A stretch of DNA of 64,000 bases from Chryseobacterium wanjuense (GTDB lineage: Bacteria; Bacteroidota; Bacteroidia; Flavobacteriales; Weeksellaceae), in the NCBI RefSeq assembly GCF_900111495.1, contig NZ_FOIU01000001.1, positions 1,302,001 to 1,366,000 on the forward strand, in the 5' to 3' direction. The translations under genes and the position numbers were made by a program. The number at the start of each line of letters is the position of its first letter. Position 1 is the first letter of the stretch. This document shows, in pieces, positions 17,550 through 26,811 of this stretch. The notes under the pieces are model-generated. The model saw only the letters and a program-made list of their open reading frames with translations. It was not told where the DNA came from and ran no database searches.

Positions 17550-18823
17550 TAAATAGGTTTGAAACTTAAACCTTGTTCTTGTAACAGTTTCTGTTCCTGC
17601 TCTTTATAGTAACCACTTACTAATTTGTCATGAATTGCTTCAAACGCCGCAAGCGTTTCGTTGATTTCTGAATCTGTGTGAGAAGCTGTAGGAATTAATC
17701 TTAATAAAATCATTCCCTTTGGAATCACCGGATACACAACCACAGAGGTGAAAATTCTATAGTTTTCTCTTAAATCTTTCACCAAAAGAGTGGCTTCTAC
17801 AGGGGTTCCCTGCATCATCACCGGAGTTACGCAAGTGTTTGTATCACCAATGTTGAATCCTCTTTCTTTTAATCCGTTTTGCAGTTTATTGGTGTTTTCC
17901 CAAAGCTTTGCTTTGATTTCCGGTCTTGTTCTCAACAGCTCCAATCTTTTCAAACCTCCGATTACCATTGGCATTGTCAAAGATTTAGCAAAAATCTGAG
18001 ATCTTAAATTGAATTTTAAATATCTGATGATCTCTTTATCACCAGCGATGAAAGCTCCGAAACCAGCCATTGACTTGGCAAAAGTAGAGAAGTATACATC
18101 AATCTGATCCTGACATTCCTGCTCTTCACCAGCTCCGGCTCCTGTTTTTCCAAGAGTTCCGAATCCGTGAGCATCGTCAACCAGAAGTCTGAATTTATAT
18201 TTTGATTTCAATTCACAAATTTCTTTCAGTTTACCTTGCTGTCCTCTCATTCCGAAAACACCTTCAGTAATTACTAAAATACCTCCGCCATTTTCCTGAG
18301 CTACTTTTGTTGCTCTCTGAAGGTTTTTTTCAAGACTTTCAATATTGTTGTGCTTGTAAGTAAATCTTTTTCCGGCGTGAAGTCTTACACCGTCTACGAT
18401 ACAAGCGTGAGAATCAACATCATAAACGATTACATCATTTCTTCCTACCAAAGCATCGATGGTAGAAACCATTCCCTGATACCCGAAATTCAATAAATAC
18501 GCAGATTCTTTTTGAACAAAATCAGCCAATTCTCTTTCCAGTTGCAAGTGCTGTTCAGTTTCTCCTGACATTGCTCTTGCTCCCATCGGATAAAACATTC
18601 CGTATTCTGCAGCAGCTTTTGCATCAGCTTCTAAAACTTCAGGATGATTACACAGTCCAAGATAATCATTGGCACTCCAGAAAATCACTTCTTTTCCCTG
18701 AAACTTCATTCTCGGTCCGATTGGTCCTTCCAATCTGGGAAAAATAAAATATCCTTCTCCGTAATCTGCAAATTGTCCAAGAGGCCCTGGATTATCTTTT
18801 ATTCTTTCAAAAATATCCAACAT
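17549..18823 (-). CDS. capB: Cysteate C-fatty-acyltransferase (CapB), alpha-oxoamine synthase family
   Basis: PLP-dependent alpha-oxoamine synthase of 424 residues, related to serine palmitoyltransferase and KBL/AONS. Landmarks are FWSANDYLGLCNHPEV, GARAMSGETEQHLQLE, the cofactor-stacking His in DSHACIVDG (His139), VDDAHGFGTLG (Asp217, His219), and the Schiff-base lysine in FSTFAKSMAGFGAF (Lys250). In gliding Bacteroidota the enzyme of this type next to a CBS-like cysteate synthase condenses L-cysteate with a fatty acyl thioester to dehydrocapnine, the sulfonolipid precursor. The adjacent capA makes that reading likely here. Serine palmitoyltransferase or 2-amino-3-oxobutyrate ligase activity remain alternatives, since cysteate and serine use cannot be told apart by eye. 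Confidence 0.75.
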   Translation of the reverse strand: MLDIFERIKDNPGPLGQFADYGEGYFIFPRLEGPIGPRMKFQGKEVIFWSANDYLGLCNHPEVLEADAKAAAEYGMFYPMGARAMSGETEQHLQLERELADFVQKESAYLLNFGYQGMVSTIDALVGRNDVIVYDVDSHACIVDGVRLHAGKRFTYKHNNIESLEKNLQRATKVAQENGGGILVITEGVFGMRGQQGKLKEICELKSKYKFRLLVDDAHGFGTLGKTGAGAGEEQECQDQIDVYFSTFAKSMAGFGAFIAGDKEIIRYLKFNLRSQIFAKSLTMPMVIGGLKRLELLRTRPEIKAKLWENTNKLQNGLKERGFNIGDTNTCVTPVMMQGTPVEATLLVKDLRENYRIFTSVVVYPVIPKGMILLRLIPTASHTDSEINETLAAFEAIHDKLVSGYYKEQEQKLLQEQGLSFKPI

Positions 18824-18846
18824 TATAGTAATTTTTTAAGTAAAAA

Positions 18847-18873
18847 AGCCTTTTATGATCTACAAAAAAGGCT
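18847..18873 (-). terminator. Hairpin with U tract between capA and capB
   Basis: AGCCTTTT / AAAAGGCT (18847-18854 and 18866-18873), followed on the minus strand by T6. It lies inside the probable capA-capB operon, so it may attenuate or process the transcript rather than end it. Confidence 0.55.
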
Positions 18874-18899
18874 CGATTTGTATCGTGAATTAATAATTT

Positions 18900-19937
18900 T
18901 TATTTAATAATCTCTGTTTTGAAGACTTCATCGTAGTTGTGAACACAATTATTTACAAAGCCCTGTTCTGCCATCCATTTGTCGCTGTATACTTTGGTAA
19001 TATATCTCGAGCCGTGGTCCGGATAGATAAGAACAACCATATCATTTTCCGAAAACTCATGAGATTGTGCATATTGCAGCAATGCCTGAGTTACCGCTCC
19101 GGTTGTATAACCTCCCATGATGGCTTCCTTCAATGCAACTTCGCGGGTTCTGTAAGCAGACATTTCATCATTTACTCTTACAAACTCATCCACTTTATCG
19201 AAAAGAAGGGCAGAAGGGATCAGGTTTTTACCCATACCTTCGATCTGGTAAGGGTGAACGTCTTCTTTATGAATTTCTCCTGTTTCGTGATAGCTTTTCA
19301 AAATAGAGCCATCTGCATCTACACCAATGATTTTGATATCAGGATTTTTTTCTTTCAAAAATTTTGCAGAACCGGATAAAGTTCCGCCTGTTCCCGTACA
19401 TGCAAAAAGATGCGTTATCTTCCCTTCAGTCTGTTCCCAGATTTCAGGACCAGTGGTTTGATAATGTGCATCAATATTTAGTTCATTAAAATATTGATTA
19501 ATGTAAACCGAATTAGGCGTTTCTGAAGCTATTCTTTTGGCAACTTCATAATATGATCTGGGATCATCCGCAGGTACGTTCGCAGGGCATACATAAACAG
19601 TAGCGCCAAGAGCTTTTAAATAAGCGATTTTTTCAGGTTTTGTTTTATCACTTACAGCCAGAATGCATTTGTATCCTTTGATAATGCAAACCATGGCAAG
19701 AGAGAAACCTGTATTTCCTGAAGTAGTTTCTACAACTACAGAATCTTTGTTTAATAAACCTTTTTTCTCAGCGTTTTCTATAATATGAAGTGCGATTCTA
19801 TCTTTAGTGGAATGTCCAGGATTATATGATTCTAACTTGGCATAAACAGTTGCAGGAATATCTTTCGTCACAGTATTAAGCTTCACCATAGGAGTATTTC
19901 CTATTAGGCCAAGTATATTATCGTAAACATTACTCAT
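18900..19937 (-). CDS. capA: Cysteate synthase (CapA), cystathionine-beta-synthase-like
   Basis: Fold-type II PLP enzyme of 345 residues. It has GLIGNTPMVKLN, the Schiff-base lysine in NPGHSTKDRIA (Lys45), the substrate loop TTSGNTGFSLA (about 71-80) and the phosphate cradle GTGGTLSGS. In Capnocytophaga the CBS-like CapA makes L-cysteate from O-phosphoserine and sulfite for capnine synthesis. The gene directly precedes the capB candidate (76-bp spacer with a hairpin), and this pairing is the main support for cysteate synthase over ordinary cysteine synthase or cystathionine beta-synthase. There is no C-terminal CBS-pair regulatory domain. A -7 box lies about 31 bp upstream. Confidence 0.7.
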   Translation of the reverse strand: MSNVYDNILGLIGNTPMVKLNTVTKDIPATVYAKLESYNPGHSTKDRIALHIIENAEKKGLLNKDSVVVETTSGNTGFSLAMVCIIKGYKCILAVSDKTKPEKIAYLKALGATVYVCPANVPADDPRSYYEVAKRIASETPNSVYINQYFNELNIDAHYQTTGPEIWEQTEGKITHLFACTGTGGTLSGSAKFLKEKNPDIKIIGVDADGSILKSYHETGEIHKEDVHPYQIEGMGKNLIPSALLFDKVDEFVRVNDEMSAYRTREVALKEAIMGGYTTGAVTQALLQYAQSHEFSENDMVVLIYPDHGSRYITKVYSDKWMAEQGFVNNCVHNYDEVFKTEIIK

Positions 19938-19968
19938 TATTTGTTATTTTTCAATAAAAATCTGACGG

Positions 19969-19976
19969 CAAAAATA
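19969..19976 (-). promoter_or_regulatory. -7 element of the capA-capB promoter
   Basis: Minus-strand TATTTTTG fits TAnnTTTG and lies about 31 bp before the capA ATG. No -33 TTG is found at standard spacing. Confidence 0.4.
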
Positions 19977-20158
19977 CAAAAAAATAAATTTATTTCTAAA
20001 CTTTTGTTTGATTTCAACCTCTAAAATAGCTAAAATTTATTTTTCTATCATAATCTAAATACGAAAGTTTTCAAAAAGTGAGCCAAAATCTTTAAATTTT
20101 GTTAAAAACAATAGATAATGGTCGAAAAACCTTATTTTCGCGTAATTGATTTAATACT

Positions 20159-23100
20159 ATGAAAAATTGGACTTTTAGGCAATGGAACACCGTTCTCGGA
20201 TGGGTAGTTTTCGTCATTGCATTTTTCACGTACTTGTCCACCATAGAACCCAATTTCAGTTTTTGGGATTGTGGCGAGTATATTTCTTCTGCTGTAAAAC
20301 TTGAAGTAACGCACGCTCCCGGAGCTGCTTTATTCCAGATTGTGGGTGCTGTGGCAGCCATTTTTGCTTTAGGGAAAGGTGAAAATTATTCTATCGTGAT
20401 CAATGCGATGTCTGCATTGTTCAGTGCATTTACGATTTTGTTCCTATTCTGGACGATTACTCATTTCGTAAGAAGACTTTTAAACAAAGATTTTGATGAA
20501 ATTACAAAACATCAGGAGATTTCTATTCTTTTCGCAGGAGTGGTGGGAGCTTTATGCTTTACATTTTCAGATACATTCTGGTTTTCTGCGGTGGAAGGTG
20601 AAGTGTATTCGATGGCGTCTATGTTCATCGCGCTTTTAGTTTGGTTGATCACAAAATGGGAAAACGAGTATGCCGCACCGGATAATGAAAGATGGATTGT
20701 GCTTATTTTCTTTATTTTAGGACTTTCTGTCGGGGTTCACATGATGTGTATGCTGGCGATTCCTGCGGTTTGTCTTGTGTATTATGCAAGAAACTACCAA
20801 TTCACCTGGAAGAATTTTATTTGGGCTAATGTGATCACACTGGTGATTTTAGCTATAGTATTTAAAGGAATTTTCCCGTTGATCATGACACTGTTCGGGA
20901 AACTTGAAATTTTCTTCGTAAACGGATTAGGCTTGCCTTTCCACTCAGGAACGATTGTGGCGTTTATTTTAATGGTTGCGATCTGCTACTTCCTGATTTC
21001 TTATGCAAGAAAAATGAAGAAAAATGTGTATCAGACGGTTGCTTTATCAGTAGTTTTCATGATGATCGGTTTTTCTTGCTGGATGGTAATTCCTATCAGA
21101 GCGAATGCCAATCCTCCGATGAACCTTAATGATCCGGACAACGCTATCGGAATGCTGGATTATTATAACAGAGAACAATACGGTGACTGGCCGACAATTT
21201 ACGGTCAAAACTATACAGCTTTCTTAGATGCCAACGGAATTGAGAAGAATGAAGACGGAAGTTTTAAAACAACAAAGACGGGAGAAATCTACGAAAAAGA
21301 CGAAAAAACAGGAACTTACAGAAAAACAGGTGACAGATTCAACTATGTTTTCAATAAGGCTCACGTAGGTTTTATGCCGAGAATGTTTAATGAGGATAAA
21401 GATGTAATGGCCAATTACATTTCAATGTACGGAGCACCGGATTTTTCATTCAATTATGGAAATGAAGATGTTGCAGACAGCCCTGAAGCGAAACAGCTTT
21501 TTGAAGAATTAAGACAAAAATATCAGGACGGATCGATCACGGCTGCAGATTATTTAAAGGTAAAACCTTATAATTTAATTAATGTTCAGAAACCTTCTTT
21601 ATCTCAGAATTTAGATTACTTTTTCACGTTCCAGAACGGATATTATTTTGTAAGATACCTGATGTGGAACTTCGTAGGACGCCAGAACGACCTTGAAGGA
21701 AACATGGAAAGCACGAGAGGAAACTGGATTTCCGGAATTTCTTTCATCGACGATGCTTTATGGGGAAATCAGGAAAAAATGCCTGCTAAATTTAAAAATG
21801 AAAGTACGGTAAAATTCTTCTTTTTACCTTTATTATTAGGGTTAATAGGATTCTTTTTCCAATTAAATAAAGACTTTGGAAGATTCTACGCTTTGTTATC
21901 TTTATTTGTGTTAACAAGTCTTGGAATCATCTTCTATACAGGAGTAAAACCTTTCGAACCTAGAGAAAGAGATTATGCAATGGTGGGTTCGTTCTACGCA
22001 TTTGCGATCTGGATCGGATTGGGAGCGGGAGCCATTCTTTGGTTTTTACAGTCTAAAATAAAATCGAATGCTGCGAATATTGTTGCAGGGGTAATTTTGT
22101 TGGGAGTTCCTTTCATGATGGGCTTCCAGAATTATAATGTACACAACAGACACGACAGATATACTTCTTACGACTATGGTTATTCAGTATTAAAATCTTT
22201 GCCGAAAAACGATATTCTTTTTGTGTATGGTGATAATGATACGTATCCGGTTTGGGCGATTCAGGAAACTGAAAGATTCAGGGATGATGTGAAAGTGGTG
22301 AACTTCACTTTGGCTTCCACTCCTTGGAACATCGACCAGATCAAGAGAAGAACTTACAATGCAGCACCGGTTCCGGGAGTATTGACTCACGATGACTACA
22401 GAGATGGGACAAATGACCAGATCTATATGATGAAAAAAGATGATTGGGAGGGTCTTTTCTCAATGCTTAAAGAGCAGGGCGCTCCGGAAACGGAATTTGC
22501 AGAATTCAGAAAATATCTTACCCAGGATTCAATGACATTGAAGGAAGCTGTAAATTTCCTTAAATATAAATCTCCTGCAAAAGATGAGCTTCTTAAAATG
22601 TATTTTGGAGAAGAGAAATATGAAAAATATAATATCTTACCTGTAACCAAATTTATTTTACCTGTCAACAAAGCCAATGCTTTACAGGCCGGAATCATCA
22701 ATCAGGCAGATCTTCCGAATACGGTGAACCAGATCATGATCAATTATAAAGGAAATACACTTTACAAAAATAATCTGATCATGCTTGATATCCTTGCCAA
22801 CTTCGATTGGAAGCGACCGATTAACTTCTCTTCAGGAGGGATCTACGACAGCGAAAATGTTTTCTATCTGGATGAATATCTTCAGTTTGACGGATTCAGT
22901 TACAGATTAATTCCGATTCACACACCGCAGACTCCGGATGGAGAATTGGGAAGAGTAGACGCCAATTCTTTATATAATGTTGTGAAAAACTTCAGATGGG
23001 GTAATTTCAAAAACCTGAATACTCACTTTGATGAAACCGCAACTTCAAACATCATGAGCTACAGAAGTTCTGCAAGCAGAGCAGCAGCAGCTTTAGCAAC

Positions 23101-23644
23101 GATGGGACAAAAAGGAAAAGCAATCGAATTATTAGATTTAGCTTCAAAAGAAATTCCTGCTGAAAAATACAACGATCCTCGTTCATTAAGTTCAATGGTT
23201 TACGGATATATCGTTTCCGGACAGGAGAAAAAAGGATTGCAGCTGGCAGAAGTTCTGAAGAAAGGAATCTTTGAAGAATATGATTATTACATGAGTCTTA
23301 GCAAGGCAGACCAAAGCTATCTGAGAAAACAGATCAGAACAAAACCAATGGAATATTCCCTTGTAGTTTCTGCTGTTACGGATGCTTATACGAGAATCGG
23401 ACAAAAAGAAAAAGCTTACGATTACCTTGTGAGATCCATTGAGCCGATTGATAAGAAATTCAATACTTTCGTTGAAGGTCTTAAAGAAATGGGCAAGGAA
23501 AAAGCGATGAGCGAATCTGAAGAAGTTCAAAAGATCACACCGTTCTATCAATATTTATTTGATGTAATGGAACCTTTTGACTCCACTTATTCGAAAGAAA
23601 AGGAAAGTCAGATCACCAATGCGATTATCAAGGCAACGCAATAA
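20159..23644 (+). CDS. DUF2723 multi-spanning membrane protein (TMEM260-like O-mannosyltransferase family)
   Basis: A 1161-residue protein. The N-terminal half is an integral-membrane DUF2723 domain with about a dozen hydrophobic segments. The first luminal loop carries YLSTIEPNFSFWDCGEYISSA, with acidic residues in the place expected for a GT-C catalytic loop, and SDTFWFSAVEGEVYSM follows. A second membrane block runs through about residues 560-660. The C-terminal third is soluble and helical (TPR-like). The eukaryotic relative TMEM260 is a protein O-mannosyltransferase, and O-mannosylation of exported proteins is known in Bacteroidota, so an O-glycosylation role is plausible but inferred. 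It stands alone between a capA promoter on the left and a strong terminator. Confidence 0.85.
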   Translation: MKNWTFRQWNTVLGWVVFVIAFFTYLSTIEPNFSFWDCGEYISSAVKLEVTHAPGAALFQIVGAVAAIFALGKGENYSIVINAMSALFSAFTILFLFWTITHFVRRLLNKDFDEITKHQEISILFAGVVGALCFTFSDTFWFSAVEGEVYSMASMFIALLVWLITKWENEYAAPDNERWIVLIFFILGLSVGVHMMCMLAIPAVCLVYYARNYQFTWKNFIWANVITLVILAIVFKGIFPLIMTLFGKLEIFFVNGLGLPFHSGTIVAFILMVAICYFLISYARKMKKNVYQTVALSVVFMMIGFSCWMVIPIRANANPPMNLNDPDNAIGMLDYYNREQYGDWPTIYGQNYTAFLDANGIEKNEDGSFKTTKTGEIYEKDEKTGTYRKTGDRFNYVFNKAHVGFMPRMFNEDKDVMANYISMYGAPDFSFNYGNEDVADSPEAKQLFEELRQKYQDGSITAADYLKVKPYNLINVQKPSLSQNLDYFFTFQNGYYFVRYLMWNFVGRQNDLEGNMESTRGNWISGISFIDDALWGNQEKMPAKFKNESTVKFFFLPLLLGLIGFFFQLNKDFGRFYALLSLFVLTSLGIIFYTGVKPFEPRERDYAMVGSFYAFAIWIGLGAGAILWFLQSKIKSNAANIVAGVILLGVPFMMGFQNYNVHNRHDRYTSYDYGYSVLKSLPKNDILFVYGDNDTYPVWAIQETERFRDDVKVVNFTLASTPWNIDQIKRRTYNAAPVPGVLTHDDYRDGTNDQIYMMKKDDWEGLFSMLKEQGAPETEFAEFRKYLTQDSMTLKEAVNFLKYKSPAKDELLKMYFGEEKYEKYNILPVTKFILPVNKANALQAGIINQADLPNTVNQIMINYKGNTLYKNNLIMLDILANFDWKRPINFSSGGIYDSENVFYLDEYLQFDGFSYRLIPIHTPQTPDGELGRVDANSLYNVVKNFRWGNFKNLNTHFDETATSNIMSYRSSASRAAAALATMGQKGKAIELLDLASKEIPAEKYNDPRSLSSMVYGYIVSGQEKKGLQLAEVLKKGIFEEYDYYMSLSKADQSYLRKQIRTKPMEYSLVVSAVTDAYTRIGQKEKAYDYLVRSIEPIDKKFNTFVEGLKEMGKEKAMSESEEVQKITPFYQYLFDVMEPFDSTYSKEKESQITNAIIKATQ

Positions 23645-23656
23645 GAACAAAATTTA

Positions 23657-23682
23657 AAACGGAACTTCGGTTCCGTTTTTTT
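23657..23682 (+). terminator. Rho-independent terminator of the DUF2723 gene
   Basis: A 9-bp stem AAACGGAAC / GTTCCGTTT closed by a stable TTCG tetraloop and followed by a T tract, 13 bp after the stop codon. Confidence 0.92.
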
Positions 23683-23689
23683 TATACTA

Positions 23690-23720
23690 TTGGGATTCAA
23701 AAATTTTAAGATTATATTTG
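23690..23720 (+). promoter_or_regulatory. Bacteroidota-type promoter of the 23739 gene
   Basis: TTG (23690-23692), a 20-bp spacer and TATATTTG (23713-23720); the ATG follows 18 bp later. Confidence 0.75.
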
Positions 23721-23738
23721 CGAAACTAAAGAAGCACA

Positions 23739-25226
23739 ATGGGCGAGACGAAAAATAATAAAATCCCAATTTATGCTGTACTATTTACAGTCGTTTTTAA
23801 ACTTTTATTCTTACTAACACATTACATTCAGGAAGATGCCTTCATTACCTGGAGAGTGGCACAAAACCTTTTGGATTACGGCGTGATCGGGTTCAACGGG
23901 GCTACCAAAATCTCTGCATCTACAACACATCTGTATGTTTTTGTTTCCTATCTTTTTAATTTAATTTTCGGGAAAGAGCATTTCATTATACCGATTCTTA
24001 TCTTCAATTCAATACTTTTCAGCATAGGAACTTTACTGCTTTCTCATTTGGTTTTAAAAAATATCTGGCACAAAGCAATCTTTATATTTTTAATAGGAAT
24101 TTTACCTCCAGCGATAAAAATTTCTATTCTGGGAATGGAATACGGAATCCTTTTCTTTTTAGAAATGGCTTTGTTGTACTACGGCTTTAATAAAGGAAAA
24201 AAATGGGCGTTCATCATATTGCCGATCTTAATTTTGTTCACCAGAATTGATACGGTAATTTTCCTGGGAATTGTCTTTTTGGTTGATCTATTCTGGACTA
24301 AAAAAATAAGATGGAATTATATTTTAGGGGGAATTTTAGGGATTTCAGTGGCGCTGGCTTTCAACTGGTTTTATTTTGGTGAAATTGTGAATAATACGAT
24401 TATTGCTAAAAAATTAGCCTATGATAAACACTTTACCTTTGCTCAGAACTTAGAATATTTTAAGTTAAATTTTGGAAATTTCTGGGGAATGCTGAAACTT
24501 CCGGGAGATTTTAATCCGTTGACGATTTTACTTTTAATTTTCGAATTGTTATGCTTTATTTATTTAATCAGACAAAGGAAAAATAGAAATTATTTTCTTT
24601 GGATGATCTTTATTTTCGGATGGGTAAAACAACTGATTTTCCTTTCCCAGAAAAGCCTTTTCGACTGGTACTACTGGGTTCCGCAGATTTTGCTTTTTGT
24701 CCCGATCCTGATTTTTGTTTTGGAGCAGAAGGTGAAAAGAAACCTATGGTTATCACTATTAATTATCATTTATATTCTTCCGATGCTGGCTTTCCAGACC
24801 ATCCATTCCATCGCAACCGGGAACGGTGAATGGAATTACAGAAGAACGATCGGATTATTTTTAAATCAATATGAAAAAGATAAAAACCAGTGGATTTTAT
24901 TGGAACCGGCAGGATATGTGCCTTATTTTTCAGGTTTAAAAACGATTGATGAAGTGGGGTTGGTGGATAAGGAAGTGCAGGAAGAAATTAAAAAAGACAA
25001 ACCTAATTTCTGGATCAATACCGTAAAGAAAAGAAAACCGAAATATCTGCTTTCCTACGACGATTTATATCAAAGAAAAGACGCGGAATATTTTAAAGCT
25101 CATTATAAATTATTAAAAGAATTCAGGGTAAAAGACCACCTGAAAAGTAACCATAAAATTTTAGAAAAAATATATATATTAAAACCTTCGGGAACAGATT
25201 ATAATTTGTACGAAAGGATTGATTAA
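23739..25226 (+). CDS. Multi-spanning GT-C-like glycosyltransferase (putative)
   Basis: A 495-residue inner-membrane protein with about ten hydrophobic segments and a short soluble C-terminal tail (from about residue 370). The first extracytoplasmic loop reads YIQEDAFITWRVAQNLLDYG, an acidic pair plus aromatic pattern resembling the catalytic loop of GT-C transferases such as arabinofuranosyl- and mannosyltransferases that use polyprenyl-phosphate sugars. The tail GYVPYFSGLKTIDEVGLVD is also typical of these enzymes. Donor and acceptor are unknown. It lies directly after another GT-C-like gene but has its own promoter. A membrane transporter is the main alternative. Confidence 0.65.
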   Translation: MGETKNNKIPIYAVLFTVVFKLLFLLTHYIQEDAFITWRVAQNLLDYGVIGFNGATKISASTTHLYVFVSYLFNLIFGKEHFIIPILIFNSILFSIGTLLLSHLVLKNIWHKAIFIFLIGILPPAIKISILGMEYGILFFLEMALLYYGFNKGKKWAFIILPILILFTRIDTVIFLGIVFLVDLFWTKKIRWNYILGGILGISVALAFNWFYFGEIVNNTIIAKKLAYDKHFTFAQNLEYFKLNFGNFWGMLKLPGDFNPLTILLLIFELLCFIYLIRQRKNRNYFLWMIFIFGWVKQLIFLSQKSLFDWYYWVPQILLFVPILIFVLEQKVKRNLWLSLLIIIYILPMLAFQTIHSIATGNGEWNYRRTIGLFLNQYEKDKNQWILLEPAGYVPYFSGLKTIDEVGLVDKEVQEEIKKDKPNFWINTVKKRKPKYLLSYDDLYQRKDAEYFKAHYKLLKEFRVKDHLKSNHKILEKIYILKPSGTDYNLYERID

Positions 25227-25324
25227 TAGGCTGGAAGATGGAAGATGGATGCACGAAGTGTAAATATGATGTTTAAAATCTAAATCTCCCACTCAAAAAA
25301 CCTCAAACTCTCAAACCCAAAACT

Positions 25325-25849
25325 ATGAAATACTGTGCATTTCTCCGCGGCGTCAACGTAAAAGGAACCAATATGAAAATGGCGGAAGTCTGTCAGGTCT
25401 TCAAAGATGCCGGAATGGAGGATGTGGTGTCTATTTTGGCTTCCGGAAATATTGTTTTTTCTTCCGGTAAAAAAGAGGATGAATTAAAGAAAATCCTTGA
25501 AAAATCAATGTCTGAGCATTTCTCTTATGAAGCCTATTTATTTGTAAAGTCACAGAAAGAAACAGAAAATTTCTGGAACGGAAATCCATTTGAGAAAAAT
25601 GAAAATTTACATTCTTATGCTTTCGTTGGAAATGACGGAATTGAAAATATTTTAATGCAGGAATTCCAAAATGCTTCTAAAACAGAAGATGAAGATGCCA
25701 AAATAGTGAATAATATTTTCTACTGGCAGGTTCCAAAAGGCAATACGCTGGATTCAACTTTCGGAAAAATTTTAGGCAGGAAAAGCCTTAAAGATCAGTT
25801 TACAAGCAGAAATATTAATACTTTTGAGAAAATAATTAAAAAAATGTAA
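25325..25849 (+). CDS. DUF1697 domain-containing protein
   Basis: A 174-residue cytoplasmic protein with the family's opening CAFLRGVNVKGTNMKMAEV, the ILASGNIVFSS motif and the C-terminal KSLKDQFTSRNINTFEKI. The fold is a pair of ferredoxin-like halves; the function is unknown. It shares a boundary with the next gene (TAA then ATGATG), so the two are translationally close. Confidence 0.9.
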   Translation: MKYCAFLRGVNVKGTNMKMAEVCQVFKDAGMEDVVSILASGNIVFSSGKKEDELKKILEKSMSEHFSYEAYLFVKSQKETENFWNGNPFEKNENLHSYAFVGNDGIENILMQEFQNASKTEDEDAKIVNNIFYWQVPKGNTLDSTFGKILGRKSLKDQFTSRNINTFEKIIKKM

Positions 25850-26715
25850 TGATGAAAAATTTTTTGTTAATCCCATTGATTGCCTTTAGTTCGTCACTTT
25901 TTTCACAGACTGCTTCTGATTTGAAGTTTACAACGACTGTTCCTGATGCTGAAAATCATTGGGTCGTTTTTCAAAAGAGCGAAGAAGCTAATGATTATAA
26001 TGTAGGTTTTATTTATTTTGATGAATCTGCAGGATATTCTCTAAGAAGTTTGGGAACTCTGGTTGAAGAAAACGGAAAACTAAAATATAGAGAAGATCAA
26101 GAAACGAAAAATGCAGTATTTATAAAAAGATTGGAAAATCTGGAGTATCAATATGCAGTAATATCTCCTAAACTCTTAAAGGATTTTAATTTGCCGCCTC
26201 AACCGGAATGGTTAAAATCTTATTTGAGCACAGCTTCTAAAAATGAAAAAAATCTCAATAGAGCGAGCATGATGAATGGAGTGGGGTTTTCAAAAATGGC
26301 TTTGCCCAGATTGGAAAATTTGTATAAGAGCAATTTTAAAACAGACAAGTTATATTTCGAGCTTGCCTTCGCCTACAATGCTTTGGGAGAATTTTCAAAA
26401 GCTGAAAAAATTTGCTCTGAAGCCATCAACAATAAGATTTTTGATGATTTAATTAATAAAGAGTATGTATATTCATTGTTACATCAGGAAAAAGTTTCAG
26501 AAGCAGATGTATTTTTGACGAAAAATCTTGATCGGTACAAAAACAAATCCTACAAGTACGAAGCAATGATGAATATGATTGTTGTGAGTGCACAGCTGAA
26601 AAATATACCTTTAGCTAAAAAATGGTTGGAATTGTTCAAAAATAGTAATGATCCGGATACTGCTGAGTATATTAAAAAATTTGAAGAGTTAATAGCTGCA
26701 AAGGAAAATGGGTAA
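25849..26715 (+). CDS. Exported TPR-like protein of unknown function
   Basis: A 288-residue protein with a signal peptide (FLLIPLIAFSSSLFSQ). The start can be ATG 25849 or the adjacent ATG 25852; the second avoids overlapping the previous stop. The first half is beta-rich. The second half (from about residue 150) has helical pairs such as LYFELAFAYNALGEFSKAEKIC that fit tetratricopeptide repeats, a protein-binding fold. No enzyme motif is visible. It probably shares a transcript with the DUF1697 gene; kdsA follows 96 bp later. Confidence 0.7.
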   Translation: MMKNFLLIPLIAFSSSLFSQTASDLKFTTTVPDAENHWVVFQKSEEANDYNVGFIYFDESAGYSLRSLGTLVEENGKLKYREDQETKNAVFIKRLENLEYQYAVISPKLLKDFNLPPQPEWLKSYLSTASKNEKNLNRASMMNGVGFSKMALPRLENLYKSNFKTDKLYFELAFAYNALGEFSKAEKICSEAINNKIFDDLINKEYVYSLLHQEKVSEADVFLTKNLDRYKNKSYKYEAMMNMIVVSAQLKNIPLAKKWLELFKNSNDPDTAEYIKKFEELIAAKENG

Positions 26716-26811
26716 AAACTATTGCTCTCATAGTCCGTTAAAACCCTCAAATAATTTCGCATTTCCGAACTTTCTCACTATTTTTACTGAACTTTTTAAT
26801 TTAAAATAAAG

